Assembly (NCBI RefSeq): GCF_010731115.1
Contig: NZ_AP022616.1
Span: 4,402,001 to 4,466,000, forward strand
DNA length: 64,000 nucleotides
DNA from: Mycolicibacterium phocaicum
GTDB lineage: Bacteria; Actinomycetota; Actinomycetes; Mycobacteriales; Mycobacteriaceae
Reading direction: 5' to 3'
Below are positions 1-9,273 of this stretch, one piece after another (the stretch's first letter is position 1; every line of letters begins with the position of its first letter). The notes under the pieces are model-generated. The model saw nothing but the letters and a program-made list of their open reading frames with translations, ran no database searches and had not been told where the DNA came from. The position numbers and the translations under genes were made by a program.

Positions 1-758
1 AGCGTCACCGCCAGGATGATGACGCCGCCGGTGGCCCCCAGATCCCGCGACGTGGCCTGCAGCAGCACCGGGAAGCCCATCACCAGGACGGCGCTGGCGC
101 CCGCGGCGGCGATCGAGTGCGCCGACCCCGTCAGGAAGGTCCGCGGGGTGCCGGGCGTGTGGATGGCGGCCGCGGACCGGGCCACACGGGAGGCCAGCAG
201 CAGGATCAGCCACGACATCGAACCGGCGACGGTGGCCCACAGGTAGCCGTCCAGGCCCCAGCCCAGGACGAACGCGGCGACCGCGACGGCGACCCGGATA
301 CCCGCGTCGGTCACCATCAATGTGCCGTACTGGGTCCAGCCGTCCGCCCCGGCCAGCACGCCGAGGAGGGTGGCGTGCAAGCAGAAGCCGGCCAGGCCGA
401 CGCTCAGCAGCGTCACGCTCAGCGGCGTGGATTCGACGAATACGTGGGCCGCCCACAGCGGGGCGGTGCCGGCGATCAGCAGGCCCGCGGCGACGGCCAC
501 CAGTGCGGCGACGCGCAGAGGCTGCAGGTGCGGCCCGGGTTGGGGCTCGGCAATGCGCGCGATGCGGACCTCGCGGGTGGCCTCCTGCAGCAGCCCGTTG
601 GCCGCGCCGGTGAACAACCCGAACGCGCCCCAGAAGACGCTGAACACCGAGAACCCGGCGGGAGCCAGGTCGCGCGCGGCGAGGTACAGGATCGCGTAGC
701 CGCACAGCGCGCTGAGCACCGTCGCGACCGCGACCCGCGCCACACCGCTGGGTTTCAC
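1..758 (-). CDS. Polysaccharide flippase-like (MOP superfamily) membrane protein, 3' end cut by window edge
   Basis: About 252 residues are visible and the C-terminus lies outside the window. The GTG start overlaps the stop of the M1 peptidase by four bases (GTGA), so translation is probably coupled. The visible part is almost entirely Ala/Leu/Val/Gly-rich hydrophobic segments separated by short polar loops, with at least six likely membrane helices, and resembles Wzx/MATE-type lipid-linked polymer or drug exporters. No nucleotide-binding motif is visible. Its position as third gene behind an adenylation protein and a peptidase suggests it moves their product across the membrane, which is inference. 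It could instead be an unrelated multi-helix transporter, because the family call rests on overall pattern only. Confidence 0.6.
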   Translation of the reverse strand, partial: MKPSGVARVAVATVLSALCGYAILYLAARDLAPAGFSVFSVFWGAFGLFTGAANGLLQEATREVRIARIAEPQPGPHLQPLRVAALVAVAAGLLIAGTAPLWAAHVFVESTPLSVTLLSVGLAGFCLHATLLGVLAGADGWTQYGTLMVTDAGIRVAVAVAAFVLGWGLDGYLWATVAGSMSWLILLLASRVARSAAAIHTPGTPRTFLTGSAHSIAAAGASAVLVMGFPVLLQATSRDLGATGGVIILAVT

Positions 759-2089
759 AGTGTCGGTAGCTCCGTCGTGTAGAGCCACGCCGTCCACAGT
801 CCGCGCAGGGACTGGTCGGTGTAGTGCGCGGCCAGGCCGGTGAAGTCATCGGTCAGTGCGGTCGAGTGCCGGTACCGGGTGGTCCAATCCCGCAGCAGCG
901 CAAAGAAATTCGTGTCACCGATCGTGCGTCGCAGAGCATGCAGGGTCAGCGCGCCGCGCTTGTAGACGCGGTCGTCGAACATGTCCTCGGGTCCAGGATC
1001 GGCGAGCAACAGGTTCTGCGGCAGGCCGCGGAGTTTCTGCAGATTGTGGGTGGCCAGTTGGTCGGCGGTGCGCCAGCCCGACTCCTCGGCCCACAGCCAT
1101 TCGGCGTAACAGGCAAATCCCTCATGCAGCCAGATGTCGCGCCACCGTCGTACCGTCACCGAGTTGCCGAACCACTGGTGGGCCATCTCGTGCGCGATCA
1201 GCCGTTCGGCGCCGCGGCGGCCGTCGCAATGGTTGGCCCCGAAGATCGAAATGCCCTGTGCTTCAAGCGGGATCTCCAGCTCGTCGTCGGTGACGACGAC
1301 GGTGTAACCGGTCGATAACGGGTACGGCCCGAACAGCCGGGTGAACAGCTGCATCATCTGGGGCTGCCGGCCGAAGTCGTATTCGAAGTTGCGGATCAGC
1401 CGCTGGGGCAGGGCCGCGGACATCGGCACCGGCGACTTGGCCAGGCGCACCGATTCGTAGCGACCGATCTGCAGCGTGATCAGGTAGGTCGACGTCGGCT
1501 CGGCGAGCTCGTACACCCAGGCCGTCTGTGCCGCACGGGTTTTGCGGCTCACGAGCTCGCCGTTGGCCACCACCCGGTACGGGCTGTCGGTCGTGACCGC
1601 GATGCGGTAGCTGGCCTTGCTGCTCGGGTGGTCGTCGCACGGGAACCAGGACGCCGCGCCGTTCGGCTGCCCGGCCACCAGGGCGCCTTCCGTCAGCTCC
1701 TCGAAACCGACTGTGCCCCAGATGGATTTGATGGGGCGCGGGTTGCCGCCGTAGCGCACCGTCACTTTCATCGCGGCGCCGGCGGGCAGCTGGTCGGCCA
1801 GCGTGATGTGCAGCTTGCCGTTGACGGTGCGGAACTTCGCCGGGCGTCGCCCGTTGACCTCGACCTTGGCCACCGACAGATCGTCGGACAGATCCAGGGT
1901 GAACCAGTTCAGCGACGCCAGGGTGACGGCGGTGATGTTGGCGATACCGCTCAGCCGGTTGCTCTCCACCTTGTACTCGAGGCTCAGCTCGTAGCGGGAC
2001 ACCCGGAAGCCGAAGTTGCCGTTGTTCGGCAGGTACGGATCGATCACCGGCGCAACGCTTTTGCGGTCTTTCTTGTTGGTCCGGGTCAC
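755..2089 (-). CDS. M1 family zinc aminopeptidase, short form
   Basis: The protein has 444 residues. The gluzincin site is clear: HEMAH at residues 300-304 and the third zinc ligand Glu323 in WLHEGF, with the usual 18-residue spacing. The N-terminal third looks like the beta-sandwich of M1 aminopeptidases. It is about half the length of PepN, so the large C-terminal helical domain is missing, as in other short actinobacterial M1 proteins. There is no signal peptide, so it is probably cytoplasmic. The GTG start overlaps the stop of the upstream Pls-like gene by four bases (GTGA); the open frame extends much further upstream, but that part lies inside the neighbour. Its substrate is unknown; trimming or degrading the product of the neighbouring adenylation enzyme is an attractive inference. 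Confidence 0.85.
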   Translation of the reverse strand: MTRTNKKDRKSVAPVIDPYLPNNGNFGFRVSRYELSLEYKVESNRLSGIANITAVTLASLNWFTLDLSDDLSVAKVEVNGRRPAKFRTVNGKLHITLADQLPAGAAMKVTVRYGGNPRPIKSIWGTVGFEELTEGALVAGQPNGAASWFPCDDHPSSKASYRIAVTTDSPYRVVANGELVSRKTRAAQTAWVYELAEPTSTYLITLQIGRYESVRLAKSPVPMSAALPQRLIRNFEYDFGRQPQMMQLFTRLFGPYPLSTGYTVVVTDDELEIPLEAQGISIFGANHCDGRRGAERLIAHEMAHQWFGNSVTVRRWRDIWLHEGFACYAEWLWAEESGWRTADQLATHNLQKLRGLPQNLLLADPGPEDMFDDRVYKRGALTLHALRRTIGDTNFFALLRDWTTRYRHSTALTDDFTGLAAHYTDQSLRGLWTAWLYTTELPTL

Positions 2090-5000
2090 GCGGCCTGCGC
2101 CTTCTGCCGGTTGCCCGACTTGCGCTTCTTGCCGACCCACGGGGCGATCGGGTTGCCCTGCCAGCGGGTCGACGCCGGCACCGCGTCGCCGCGCATCACC
2201 AGCGAGGCTGGGCCGACCGTCGCTCCGGCGCCGATACTCGCCGCCGGCAGCGCGACGCAGTGGGTACCCAGCGTCGCGCCTTCCTCCAGCACCACGGTGT
2301 CCAGTTGCATGATGCGGTCGTGGAACAGGTGGGTCTGCACGACGCAGCCCCGGTTCACCGTCGCGCCACGGCCGAGTGTCACCAGGTCGGCCTCTGGCAG
2401 CCAATAGGTTTCGCACCACACGCCGCGGCCGATCGCGGCGCCGAGGGCCCGCAGCCACAGGTTCATCACCGGGGTGCCGCTGGCGGCGCGGGCGAACCAC
2501 GGTCCGGCGACGGTCTCGACGAAGGTGTCGGACACCTCGTTGCGCCACACGAACGGCGACCACAGCGGGTGCTCGACGGCCCGGATGCGCCCGACCATGA
2601 GCCATTTCGCCACCACGGCGATGGCGCCGGCGATGGCGCCCGCGTTCAGCAGCACGAGCCCGGCACCCAATGACGCCCACACCCAGCCCAATTCACCGGC
2701 GAGGGCCTGCAGGACGCCGAGGACCGCCACACCGATACCGAACGTCACCATCACCGGGACGATCCGCAGCGTCTCGACCGTCGAGCGCATCACCTTGAGA
2801 CGAAGCGACGGGTGGAAGGTGCGCACCGCGTCGGCTTCAGTTGGCTGGCGGCGCAACCGGATCGGGGGGCTGCCCAGCCACGACGAACCGGCCTTGGCCT
2901 TGTGCGGGGTCGCCGACAGCACCGCGACCAGCCCGTCGTCGGGGACGCGGCGGCCGGGCTGGGTGATGCCGGAGTTGCCGAGGAACGCGCGGCGGCCGAC
3001 GGTCGCCTTCGCCACGTGAATCCAGCCGCCGCCGAGTTCGTACGACGCCACCATGGTGTCGTCGGCCAGGAACGCGCCGTCGAGCACCTCGGTGAACTTC
3101 GGTGTCAGCAGGGCCGTCGAAATCTCGGTGTCCTTACCGACTTTCGCGCCCAGGATGCGCAGCCACCACGGCGTCAACAGGCTCGCGTAGATGGGGAACA
3201 GGTAGTTGCGGGCGGCGTCCATCAGCCGCTCGGTGGCCCACAGCTGCCAGCCCACCCGGCTGCGCACGGGGTGGTAGCCCTCGGTCAGGCCGAGGGCCAG
3301 CAGGCGCACCCCGATGACGGTCAGTGCGGCATACACCGCCATGGCCACCACGGCCGCGACGGGCGTCCACAGCGCGACCGGCAGGACCGCCTCGGGCAGC
3401 GAATGGGTATGACGCACCGGCAGAATCAGCACCGCGAGGCCGGCGGCAAGGGCCAGGATCGGCAATCCGCCGAGCAGCACCGACGTCAGCCCGTACATCC
3501 CCACCCAGATGGGGGCGCGCCCCGGCCGCTCTTTCGGCCACGGGTGGTGGGCCTTGCCGGACTTCACCGCCGGCGAACCCTTCCAGTACTGCCCGGCCTT
3601 GACCTTGCCGATAACGCCGGAACCCGGTGCGACGTCGGCGTTCTTGCCGACCACGGCACCCGGCAGCAGCGTGGTGCGGGCGCCGATCGTGGCGTCGTTG
3701 CCGACGCTGATGGGTCCGACGTGGAACAGGTCGCCATCGATCCAGTGCCCGGTGAGGTCGACCTCCGGCTCGACCGAGCAGCGGTCCCCGAGCGTGAGCA
3801 TGCCGGTGACCGGCGGCGTGGAATGCAGGTCGACGCCGTCACCGACCCGATTGCCCAGCGCGCGGGCGTAGTACACCAACCACGGTGCGCCGGCCTGGTT
3901 TTCGGCGCCGCTGGCCTCGCCGAGCCGTTCGGCGAGCCACACCCGCAGGTGCTCGGAGCCACCGCGTTTGTAGGTGCCCGGTTCCAGCCCGGACAGCAGG
4001 GCGCGCGCGGCGAACACGGCGATGCCCATGCGGCCGATCGGCGTGACGAACACCAGGAACCCGACCAGGATCACCCACCAGTTCACGGTGTGGGCCCACG
4101 ACAGCAGGTGCAGCGCGGCGGCGATGTTGTTCAGCAGTGCCAGCCAGACGACCCACTGCATGCCGGCCAGCGTCGCGAGCGGGATGGCGGCGGCGGTCTG
4201 GATCAGCTGAGTCGTCAATGGAACCGGTGTGACGCTTCGGGTTTCGACGAGCGGCGGCGGGTCGAGTTCGTCGAGATAGCCGGCCAGCGAGCCCAGCCGC
4301 GGATGGTCGTAGAGATCGGCGACGGTGACCTGCGGGTACTTCTCGCGTAGCAGTGAGACCAGTTGCGCGGCGGACAGCGAGCCGCCGCCGAGCGCGAAGA
4401 AGTCGGCGCCGGGCCCGTCGATGGGGGACGCCAGTACGTCGCGCCACAGCCCGGCGAGCCAGCCCATGGTGCCGTCGAGGTCGGGGCTGTCGTCGCCCGC
4501 CGAGTCGACAGGCCAGGGCAGCGCGTTGCGGTCGACCTTTCCTGATGTGCGCGTGGGCAATTCGTCGACCAGCACCAGCCGCGGTACCAGTGCGGCGGGT
4601 AGGGACTCGGCCAATGTCTTGCGGGCCTTGGCGATGTCGAACTCGGGGTCGGCGCTGGCGATGTAGCCGACCAGCAGGGGAGTGCCGGTGGCGGTCTTGC
4701 GCACCGCGGCGGCGCCGCCGCTGACACCGGGCAGGTTGACCAGCGCGGCGTCGACCTCGCCGAGTTCGATGCGCCGGCCGCCGACCTTGACCTGATCGTC
4801 GGCGCGGCCCTGGAAGTACAGGCCGTCCGCCTCGAGCCGGACCAGGTCACCGCTGCGGTACGCGCGGCCCCAGCCGAGGGTCTCCATCGGCGCGTACTTC
4901 TCGGCGTCCTTCTCGGGGTCGAGGTAGCGCGCCAGGCCGACGCCGCCGATCACCAGTTCGCCGACGTCGCCGTAGCCGACCTGCAGGCCGTCCTTGTCGA

Positions 5001-5970
5001 CGACGGCCAGGTCCCACCCGGGCAGCGGCAGCCCGATGCTGACCGGGCCACCGCCGAGCGGCGCCAGGCAGGCGACGACCGTGGCTTCGGTGGGCCCGTA
5101 GGTGTTCCACACCTCGCGACCCTCGACGGCCAGGCGCTCGGCGAGCTCGGGCGGGCAGGCCTCGCCGCCGAAGATCAGCAGGCGCACGGCCTCCAGCGCT
5201 TCGGCCGGCCACAGCGAGGCCAGCGTCGGGACCGTCGAGACGACGGTGATGTCGCGGGACACCAGCCACGGCCCGAGGTCCATGCCGCTGCGGACCAGGG
5301 AGCGCGGTGCCGGCACGAGGCAGGCGCCGTGGCGCCAGGCCAGCCACATCTCTTCGCACGATGCGTCGAAGGCGACGGACAGTCCCGCCAGCACCCGGTC
5401 GCCCGGGCCCAGCGGGTTGTCCTTGAGGAAGATTTCGGCCTCGGCGTCGACGAACGCGGCGGCGTTGCGGTGCGTCACCGCGACGCCCTTCGGGGTGCCG
5501 GTGGAGCCGGAGGTGAAGATGATCCAGGCGTCGTCGCGAGTCAGGGGTCGGCCGGCCTGCCAGCCCCGCGTCGACCCGGGACCACGGACCAGACCGGCCT
5601 CGGTGATGATGCCGACGACGCCGGCCTCACCGAAGACCAGCGCGGCGCGTTCCTCGGGATCGTCGGCGTCGACGGGGACGTATGCGGCGCCGGTCGCGAG
5701 GGTCGCCAGAATCGACACGTACAGCGCGTAGCTGCCCGACGGCATGCGGATACCGATGCGGTCACCGCGGCCGATGCCGCGCGCGGCCAGCCAGGCCACG
5801 CTTTCCTCGACGTCGGCGATCAGCTCGGCGTAGGTGAGCTGGACGGTGCCGTCGTCGATGGCGGGCGCATCGGGATATTGGTCGGCCGTGGCGTAGAGGA
5901 TGTCGATGAGGGTCCGGGCCTGCGGTGCGTTCGCTGAACGCACGTACTGCGGGGGGATCTCCTGAGGCAC
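2086..5970 (-). CDS. Pls/PosA-type single-module nonribosomal peptide synthetase with membrane acyltransferase domains
   Basis: This is a 1294-residue protein. Residues about 20-500 form an adenylation domain (FDASCEEMW from 201, NTYGPTE from 289, then YRSGD and a terminal SGK near the domain end). A carrier domain follows with LGGGS, whose Ser531 is the phosphopantetheine site. The remaining 700 residues alternate hydrophobic membrane segments with three hexapeptide-repeat (left-handed beta-helix) acyltransferase-like blocks. That is the architecture of epsilon-poly-L-lysine synthetase (Pls), whose C-terminal domains make isopeptide bonds without a classical condensation or thioesterase domain. 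Aligning by eye to the GrsA pocket gives DAESIGTVVK, close to the code I recall for lysine. GTG start. It is first of three overlapping genes, followed by an M1 peptidase and a flippase-like protein. The product is unknown; lysine activation is a prediction. Confidence 0.85.
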   Translation of the reverse strand: MPQEIPPQYVRSANAPQARTLIDILYATADQYPDAPAIDDGTVQLTYAELIADVEESVAWLAARGIGRGDRIGIRMPSGSYALYVSILATLATGAAYVPVDADDPEERAALVFGEAGVVGIITEAGLVRGPGSTRGWQAGRPLTRDDAWIIFTSGSTGTPKGVAVTHRNAAAFVDAEAEIFLKDNPLGPGDRVLAGLSVAFDASCEEMWLAWRHGACLVPAPRSLVRSGMDLGPWLVSRDITVVSTVPTLASLWPAEALEAVRLLIFGGEACPPELAERLAVEGREVWNTYGPTEATVVACLAPLGGGPVSIGLPLPGWDLAVVDKDGLQVGYGDVGELVIGGVGLARYLDPEKDAEKYAPMETLGWGRAYRSGDLVRLEADGLYFQGRADDQVKVGGRRIELGEVDAALVNLPGVSGGAAAVRKTATGTPLLVGYIASADPEFDIAKARKTLAESLPAALVPRLVLVDELPTRTSGKVDRNALPWPVDSAGDDSPDLDGTMGWLAGLWRDVLASPIDGPGADFFALGGGSLSAAQLVSLLREKYPQVTVADLYDHPRLGSLAGYLDELDPPPLVETRSVTPVPLTTQLIQTAAAIPLATLAGMQWVVWLALLNNIAAALHLLSWAHTVNWWVILVGFLVFVTPIGRMGIAVFAARALLSGLEPGTYKRGGSEHLRVWLAERLGEASGAENQAGAPWLVYYARALGNRVGDGVDLHSTPPVTGMLTLGDRCSVEPEVDLTGHWIDGDLFHVGPISVGNDATIGARTTLLPGAVVGKNADVAPGSGVIGKVKAGQYWKGSPAVKSGKAHHPWPKERPGRAPIWVGMYGLTSVLLGGLPILALAAGLAVLILPVRHTHSLPEAVLPVALWTPVAAVVAMAVYAALTVIGVRLLALGLTEGYHPVRSRVGWQLWATERLMDAARNYLFPIYASLLTPWWLRILGAKVGKDTEISTALLTPKFTEVLDGAFLADDTMVASYELGGGWIHVAKATVGRRAFLGNSGITQPGRRVPDDGLVAVLSATPHKAKAGSSWLGSPPIRLRRQPTEADAVRTFHPSLRLKVMRSTVETLRIVPVMVTFGIGVAVLGVLQALAGELGWVWASLGAGLVLLNAGAIAGAIAVVAKWLMVGRIRAVEHPLWSPFVWRNEVSDTFVETVAGPWFARAASGTPVMNLWLRALGAAIGRGVWCETYWLPEADLVTLGRGATVNRGCVVQTHLFHDRIMQLDTVVLEEGATLGTHCVALPAASIGAGATVGPASLVMRGDAVPASTRWQGNPIAPWVGKKRKSGNRQKAQAA

Positions 5971-6032
5971 GGGTACAAACTACTAAGGCTTGGGGAACGC
6001 TTCCTGGCGGCGGGCATGCCGTGGCGGCTTCG

Positions 6033-6554
6033 TTACCAGTTGTTGTAGCCGCCTTCAGGCCCGAGCATGCGTTCCAGCCGGGTCCGGTTGATGCGGGCCA
6101 GCTCGTTACGGACCACCTTGCGCTCGGTCTCGTGGTCGTTGTGCATGCGGTCGGCCATGTGGGCCAGCACTTCGTTGGCGCTCATCGCGCCGACGAACAT
6201 CACGAAGTCGAAGCCGAAGTGGTCCCGGTACGTCGTGGCGTGCGCGGTCAGGGTCGCCATGAGATCGGGGTCGCGGTCGCACACCGCGCACTGCTCGAAC
6301 TGCGAGCGGGCGCTGCCGGGCCGGCGGCCGAGCTGCGGGTAAGCCTGCAGGATCGCGTCGACCGAGGAGTCGGCAAGCGCGAAGAGCAGGTCGTCGGCAC
6401 GCCGGAACAGGTGGTCGTGGTCGGCGTAGGCGCGTCCGTCGGCCAGGCTGCCGGCCAGCGGCACGCTGTAGCAGCATTCGTACAGTGCGTGCACCGCCCG
6501 CTGCTTCGGCATGGCGTTGAACGCGTCGAGACCGATTCCCTGATGCATCAACAC
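6033..6554 (-). CDS. OHCU decarboxylase-like protein with altered catalytic His
   Basis: The 173-residue protein fits the 2-oxo-4-hydroxy-4-carboxy-5-ureidoimidazoline decarboxylase family, which acts in uric acid breakdown: an N-terminal helical part, then a YPQLG segment, then FEQ, then HFGFDFVMFVGA and a helical tail with an NDHETER-like stretch. In characterised members the YPQLG position reads HPxxG and the His is catalytic; here it is Tyr72, while the following Glu87 of the EQ pair is kept. Full activity is therefore doubtful and the protein may act on another substrate. No urate oxidase or transthyretin-like hydrolase gene lies nearby. The start may be GTG at 6554 or ATG at 6548; no convincing ribosome site separates them. 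Confidence 0.65.
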   Translation of the reverse strand: MLMHQGIGLDAFNAMPKQRAVHALYECCYSVPLAGSLADGRAYADHDHLFRRADDLLFALADSSVDAILQAYPQLGRRPGSARSQFEQCAVCDRDPDLMATLTAHATTYRDHFGFDFVMFVGAMSANEVLAHMADRMHNDHETERKVVRNELARINRTRLERMLGPEGGYNNW

Positions 6555-6666
6555 ATGGACATCATCGAATCTGCAGGGTACGGGCAGATTTCCTCGTGTT
6601 ACAGCGCGGCAAATTCATTTATCTGGGGTCTGGCGCGTATCACACGCATCCGGTAGAGTCGAACGC

Positions 6667-7938
6667 ATGTTCGATATTCTGGCGGTGGGCCCCGACGCCG
6701 ATGAGGCGGTGTTGTCGGGTCGCATGGCGGAGCTCGAACGGGTGAAGGCGCGTGCGGCGGCCGAGCAGGCGCGGATTGCGGCCGCACTTGAGGCGCGGCG
6801 GGTGGCGGCGGCCGCGGCGGGTGGGCCGCGGGTGTCGCGGGCCGCGCTGGGTTCGGAGATCGGGTTGGCGCGGCGCGAGTCCCCGCATCGGGGTGAGCGG
6901 TTGATGGCGATGGCCCGCATCCTGGTCGCGGACATGCCGTGCACGCTGGCCGCGTTGGAGTCGGGTGTGCTCTCCGAGCACCGGGCCGAGCTGATCACCA
7001 GAGAGGCGGCGTGCCTGTCGGTGTTGGATCGCCGGCTGCTGGATGCCGAGTTGTGTGGGGATCCGGGCCCGCTGGCGGGGTTGGGGAACGCCGAGGTGTC
7101 GGCGGAGGCCGCGCGGATCGCCTGTGAGCTGGATCAGCAGACCGTGGTGGAGAAGATGAGGCGGGCGCGGTCCGCGCGGCATGTGCGGTTCCGGGTGGCC
7201 GCTGACGGCATGATGTCGATGACGGTGCTGATGCCGGCGGCCCAAGGTCAGTTGGTGCGCCAGGCGCTGGCTCGTGAGGCGGCGTCGGCGGTGGCGGCGG
7301 GTTCGGAGCGCAGCCGTGCGCAGGTGATGGCCGATGTGGTGGTGGGGCGGGTCACGGGTCGTGATCCGGTCGCGACACCGGTGCCGGTGACACTGAACCT
7401 GGTGATGTCGGATGAGACGCTGCTGACCGGGGGTGAGGCGCCGGCGCAGTTGGACGGCTACGGGCCTCTTCCGGCGGTGCTGGCGCGCGACATGGTGCTG
7501 GCCGCGGCGGCCGATGCGACGGTAGGGGCGACGTTGCGGCGCCTGTACGCCCAGCCGGGGACGAACAAGTTGGTGGCGATGGAGTCGAGGGCGCGGGCGT
7601 TTCCGAAGGCGCTCGCGACGTTCATCGGTTTGCGGGATCAGATTTGTCGGACCCCGTTCTGCAATGCGCGGATTCGGCATATCGACCACGTCACCCCGCA
7701 CGCCAAGCGGGGGCGGACCAGTGCGCACAACGGGGATGGGTTGTGTGAGCACTGCAATTACGTCAAAGAAGAACCCGGCTGGCAGGCGGCGGCCAGTTAT
7801 GACCGGTACGGCCGGCACACCATCGCGCTGACCACGCCATCGGGAGCGGTGTACACGTCAACGGCGCCACCGACACCGGAGGGCTTGCGTATCTTCACGC
7901 GCGACGTCCACATCGCGCGGATCCAACCTGCGGCCTAG
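6667..7938 (+). CDS. DUF222 / HNH endonuclease domain protein (13E12-repeat type)
   Basis: The 423-residue protein has an Ala/Arg-rich N-terminal DUF222-like helical region and a C-terminal HNH nuclease fold: CRTPFCNARIRHIDHV, then an Asn-Gly stretch and LCEHCNYVKEEPGW near residues 320-375. The paired cysteines and the IDHV and HCN motifs are the HNH metal and zinc-ribbon residues. Proteins of this type occur in many copies in mycobacteria and include the 13E12 repeat family. Their function is unresolved, and DNA nicking is assumed only from the fold. No terminal repeats or integrase were seen beside it, so mobility of this copy is not shown. ATG start with an independent promoter region of about 110 bp upstream. 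Confidence 0.8.
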   Translation: MFDILAVGPDADEAVLSGRMAELERVKARAAAEQARIAAALEARRVAAAAAGGPRVSRAALGSEIGLARRESPHRGERLMAMARILVADMPCTLAALESGVLSEHRAELITREAACLSVLDRRLLDAELCGDPGPLAGLGNAEVSAEAARIACELDQQTVVEKMRRARSARHVRFRVAADGMMSMTVLMPAAQGQLVRQALAREAASAVAAGSERSRAQVMADVVVGRVTGRDPVATPVPVTLNLVMSDETLLTGGEAPAQLDGYGPLPAVLARDMVLAAAADATVGATLRRLYAQPGTNKLVAMESRARAFPKALATFIGLRDQICRTPFCNARIRHIDHVTPHAKRGRTSAHNGDGLCEHCNYVKEEPGWQAAASYDRYGRHTIALTTPSGAVYTSTAPPTPEGLRIFTRDVHIARIQPAA

Positions 7939-7995
7939 CCCACCTGTGTGGCGACTCACGGTTTCCGACAGCGCTCGGCGGCGCATGATGAAGTC

Positions 7996-8382
7996 ATGGA
8001 CGGAGTGCTGTTTTTCGACGGCAAGTGCGGGATGTGTACCCGCGCACGAAACCAGTTGCTGCGGATGAATCGAACCGGCCGTCTCCGCACCGAACCACTG
8101 CAGAAGCCCGGCACCGCTGAACGACTCGGCGTGCCACCCGAGCACCTGATGGAATCGGTGTGGTGGCTGGATTCGTCCGGCAACGTGTTCGGCGGCGCAA
8201 AGGCGGCCAATGCGGCGGTGTCGGCGGCGCTCGGAACGCGGTTGCCGTTGTGGGTCTATGGAATTCCGGGGGTCGGCGCGCTCCAAGAGTGGGTCTACCG
8301 CTGGGTGGCCACGCACCGCTACCACTTCCGCGGCGTCACACCGTGGTGCGAATCGGCTCCGTCGGAATGTGTTTCAGCGTAG
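7996..8382 (+). CDS. DCC family thiol-disulfide oxidoreductase-like protein (DUF393)
   Basis: A 128-residue protein starting at ATG 7996. Residues 6-14 carry FFDGKCGMC, the conserved Asp and CxxC pair that defines the DCC/DUF393 family and resembles a thioredoxin-like redox site. A longer frame starts at 7948, but homologous proteins begin a few residues before the DG motif, so the later ATG is preferred. The C-terminus has WVATHRYHFRG, typical of the family tail. The physiological partner is unknown. The gene converges with the SDR gene and their 3' ends overlap by nine bases. Confidence 0.75.
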   Translation: MDGVLFFDGKCGMCTRARNQLLRMNRTGRLRTEPLQKPGTAERLGVPPEHLMESVWWLDSSGNVFGGAKAANAAVSAALGTRLPLWVYGIPGVGALQEWVYRWVATHRYHFRGVTPWCESAPSECVSA

Positions 8383-9273
8383 CTGCGCCATCGCGCGGTA
8401 ACCCTCGATGGCGCTCGGGTAGCGGGGACGCCAGCCGGAAGAATCGCGAAAGCGCTTATTGCTCAACCGAAGTGACCGGGTTATTGACGTGAGCCGGTCG
8501 CCGAGCAACAGTCCCAGCCGGCCTGGCCCGCTGATCCAGATCCGGCGCCCGACGGCCGCGGCGCAAGCCTCGGCATATTCGCGTTTGGTGAGTGGCTGGT
8601 CGTCGACGATGTTGTAGGTGCCACCCGGTGTCGTGAGTGCCGCGACGACAGCGCTCGCCGCATCTGCGACGTGGATCGACGACAGATAGGTGTCGCTGCG
8701 GCCCGGGACAAATCCGATGTGCCACTTGGCCATATCGAGGATCTGTTCGCTATGCGCGGCGTGCGGACCGTAAAAGACGCCGAATCGAAGAATGGTGGCA
8801 GTACCGGGGAACCGCCGGGCGCTGGCCTCGGCGGCGTGGTTGCCGCGGGTGATCGGGTAGTGGTCGACGGGCTGGTTCTCGTCGACCCAGTCGGTTCCAC
8901 CGTCGCGGTAGATCATGCCGACGGACTCTTGGATCACGTGCTGGACGCCGGCATCCAGAGCGGCGTCGACAACGGCGGCCGAGCCTTCCGTGCGCACCCT
9001 CTCACATTCCGCCCACGCGGATTTGCGGATGAACGCCGTGGTCGACGGCAGCGCCGAGGCCAGATTCACCACCGCGTCGTGGCCGGCGAACGCGTCGGCC
9101 AGCCCGCGCCGGTCGAACAGCGATACGGCGACCGGCCTAGCGCCCTGGCTCTGCAACCAGGCGGCCTTCTCGTCGCTGCGGGCCAACGCCGTGACGGCAT
9201 GTCCCGCCGCGACCAGAGCGGGCACGGTGTGGACACCGATGGCGCCCGTCCCGCCGGTGACGAAAACCCGCAT
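8374..9273 (-). CDS. NAD(P)-dependent epimerase/dehydratase (extended SDR)
   Basis: The 299-residue protein begins MRVFVTGGTGAIG, the glycine-rich Rossmann nucleotide-binding motif of extended and atypical short-chain dehydrogenases. The segment NLASALPS follows the fourth strand. The active-site Tyr/Lys pair is not in a canonical YxxxK, so it may be an atypical SDR with an epimerase-like or redox role. It overlaps the last base of the upstream P450 gene and is third in a kinase, P450, SDR operon, suggesting it processes the product of the P450. Substrate unknown. Confidence 0.75.
   Translation of the reverse strand: MRVFVTGGTGAIGVHTVPALVAAGHAVTALARSDEKAAWLQSQGARPVAVSLFDRRGLADAFAGHDAVVNLASALPSTTAFIRKSAWAECERVRTEGSAAVVDAALDAGVQHVIQESVGMIYRDGGTDWVDENQPVDHYPITRGNHAAEASARRFPGTATILRFGVFYGPHAAHSEQILDMAKWHIGFVPGRSDTYLSSIHVADAASAVVAALTTPGGTYNIVDDQPLTKREYAEACAAAVGRRIWISGPGRLGLLLGDRLTSITRSLRLSNKRFRDSSGWRPRYPSAIEGYRAMAQLR

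Noticed and set aside
2090..2680. N-terminal extension of the M1 peptidase frame
   Set aside because: It lies within the Pls-like gene, is Arg-rich, and the GTGA coupling at 2089 gives a natural start.
2812..4350. Plus-strand frame of 512 residues across the Pls-like gene
   Set aside because: Composition typical of antisense frames in GC-rich DNA and overlaps a clearly recognised gene.
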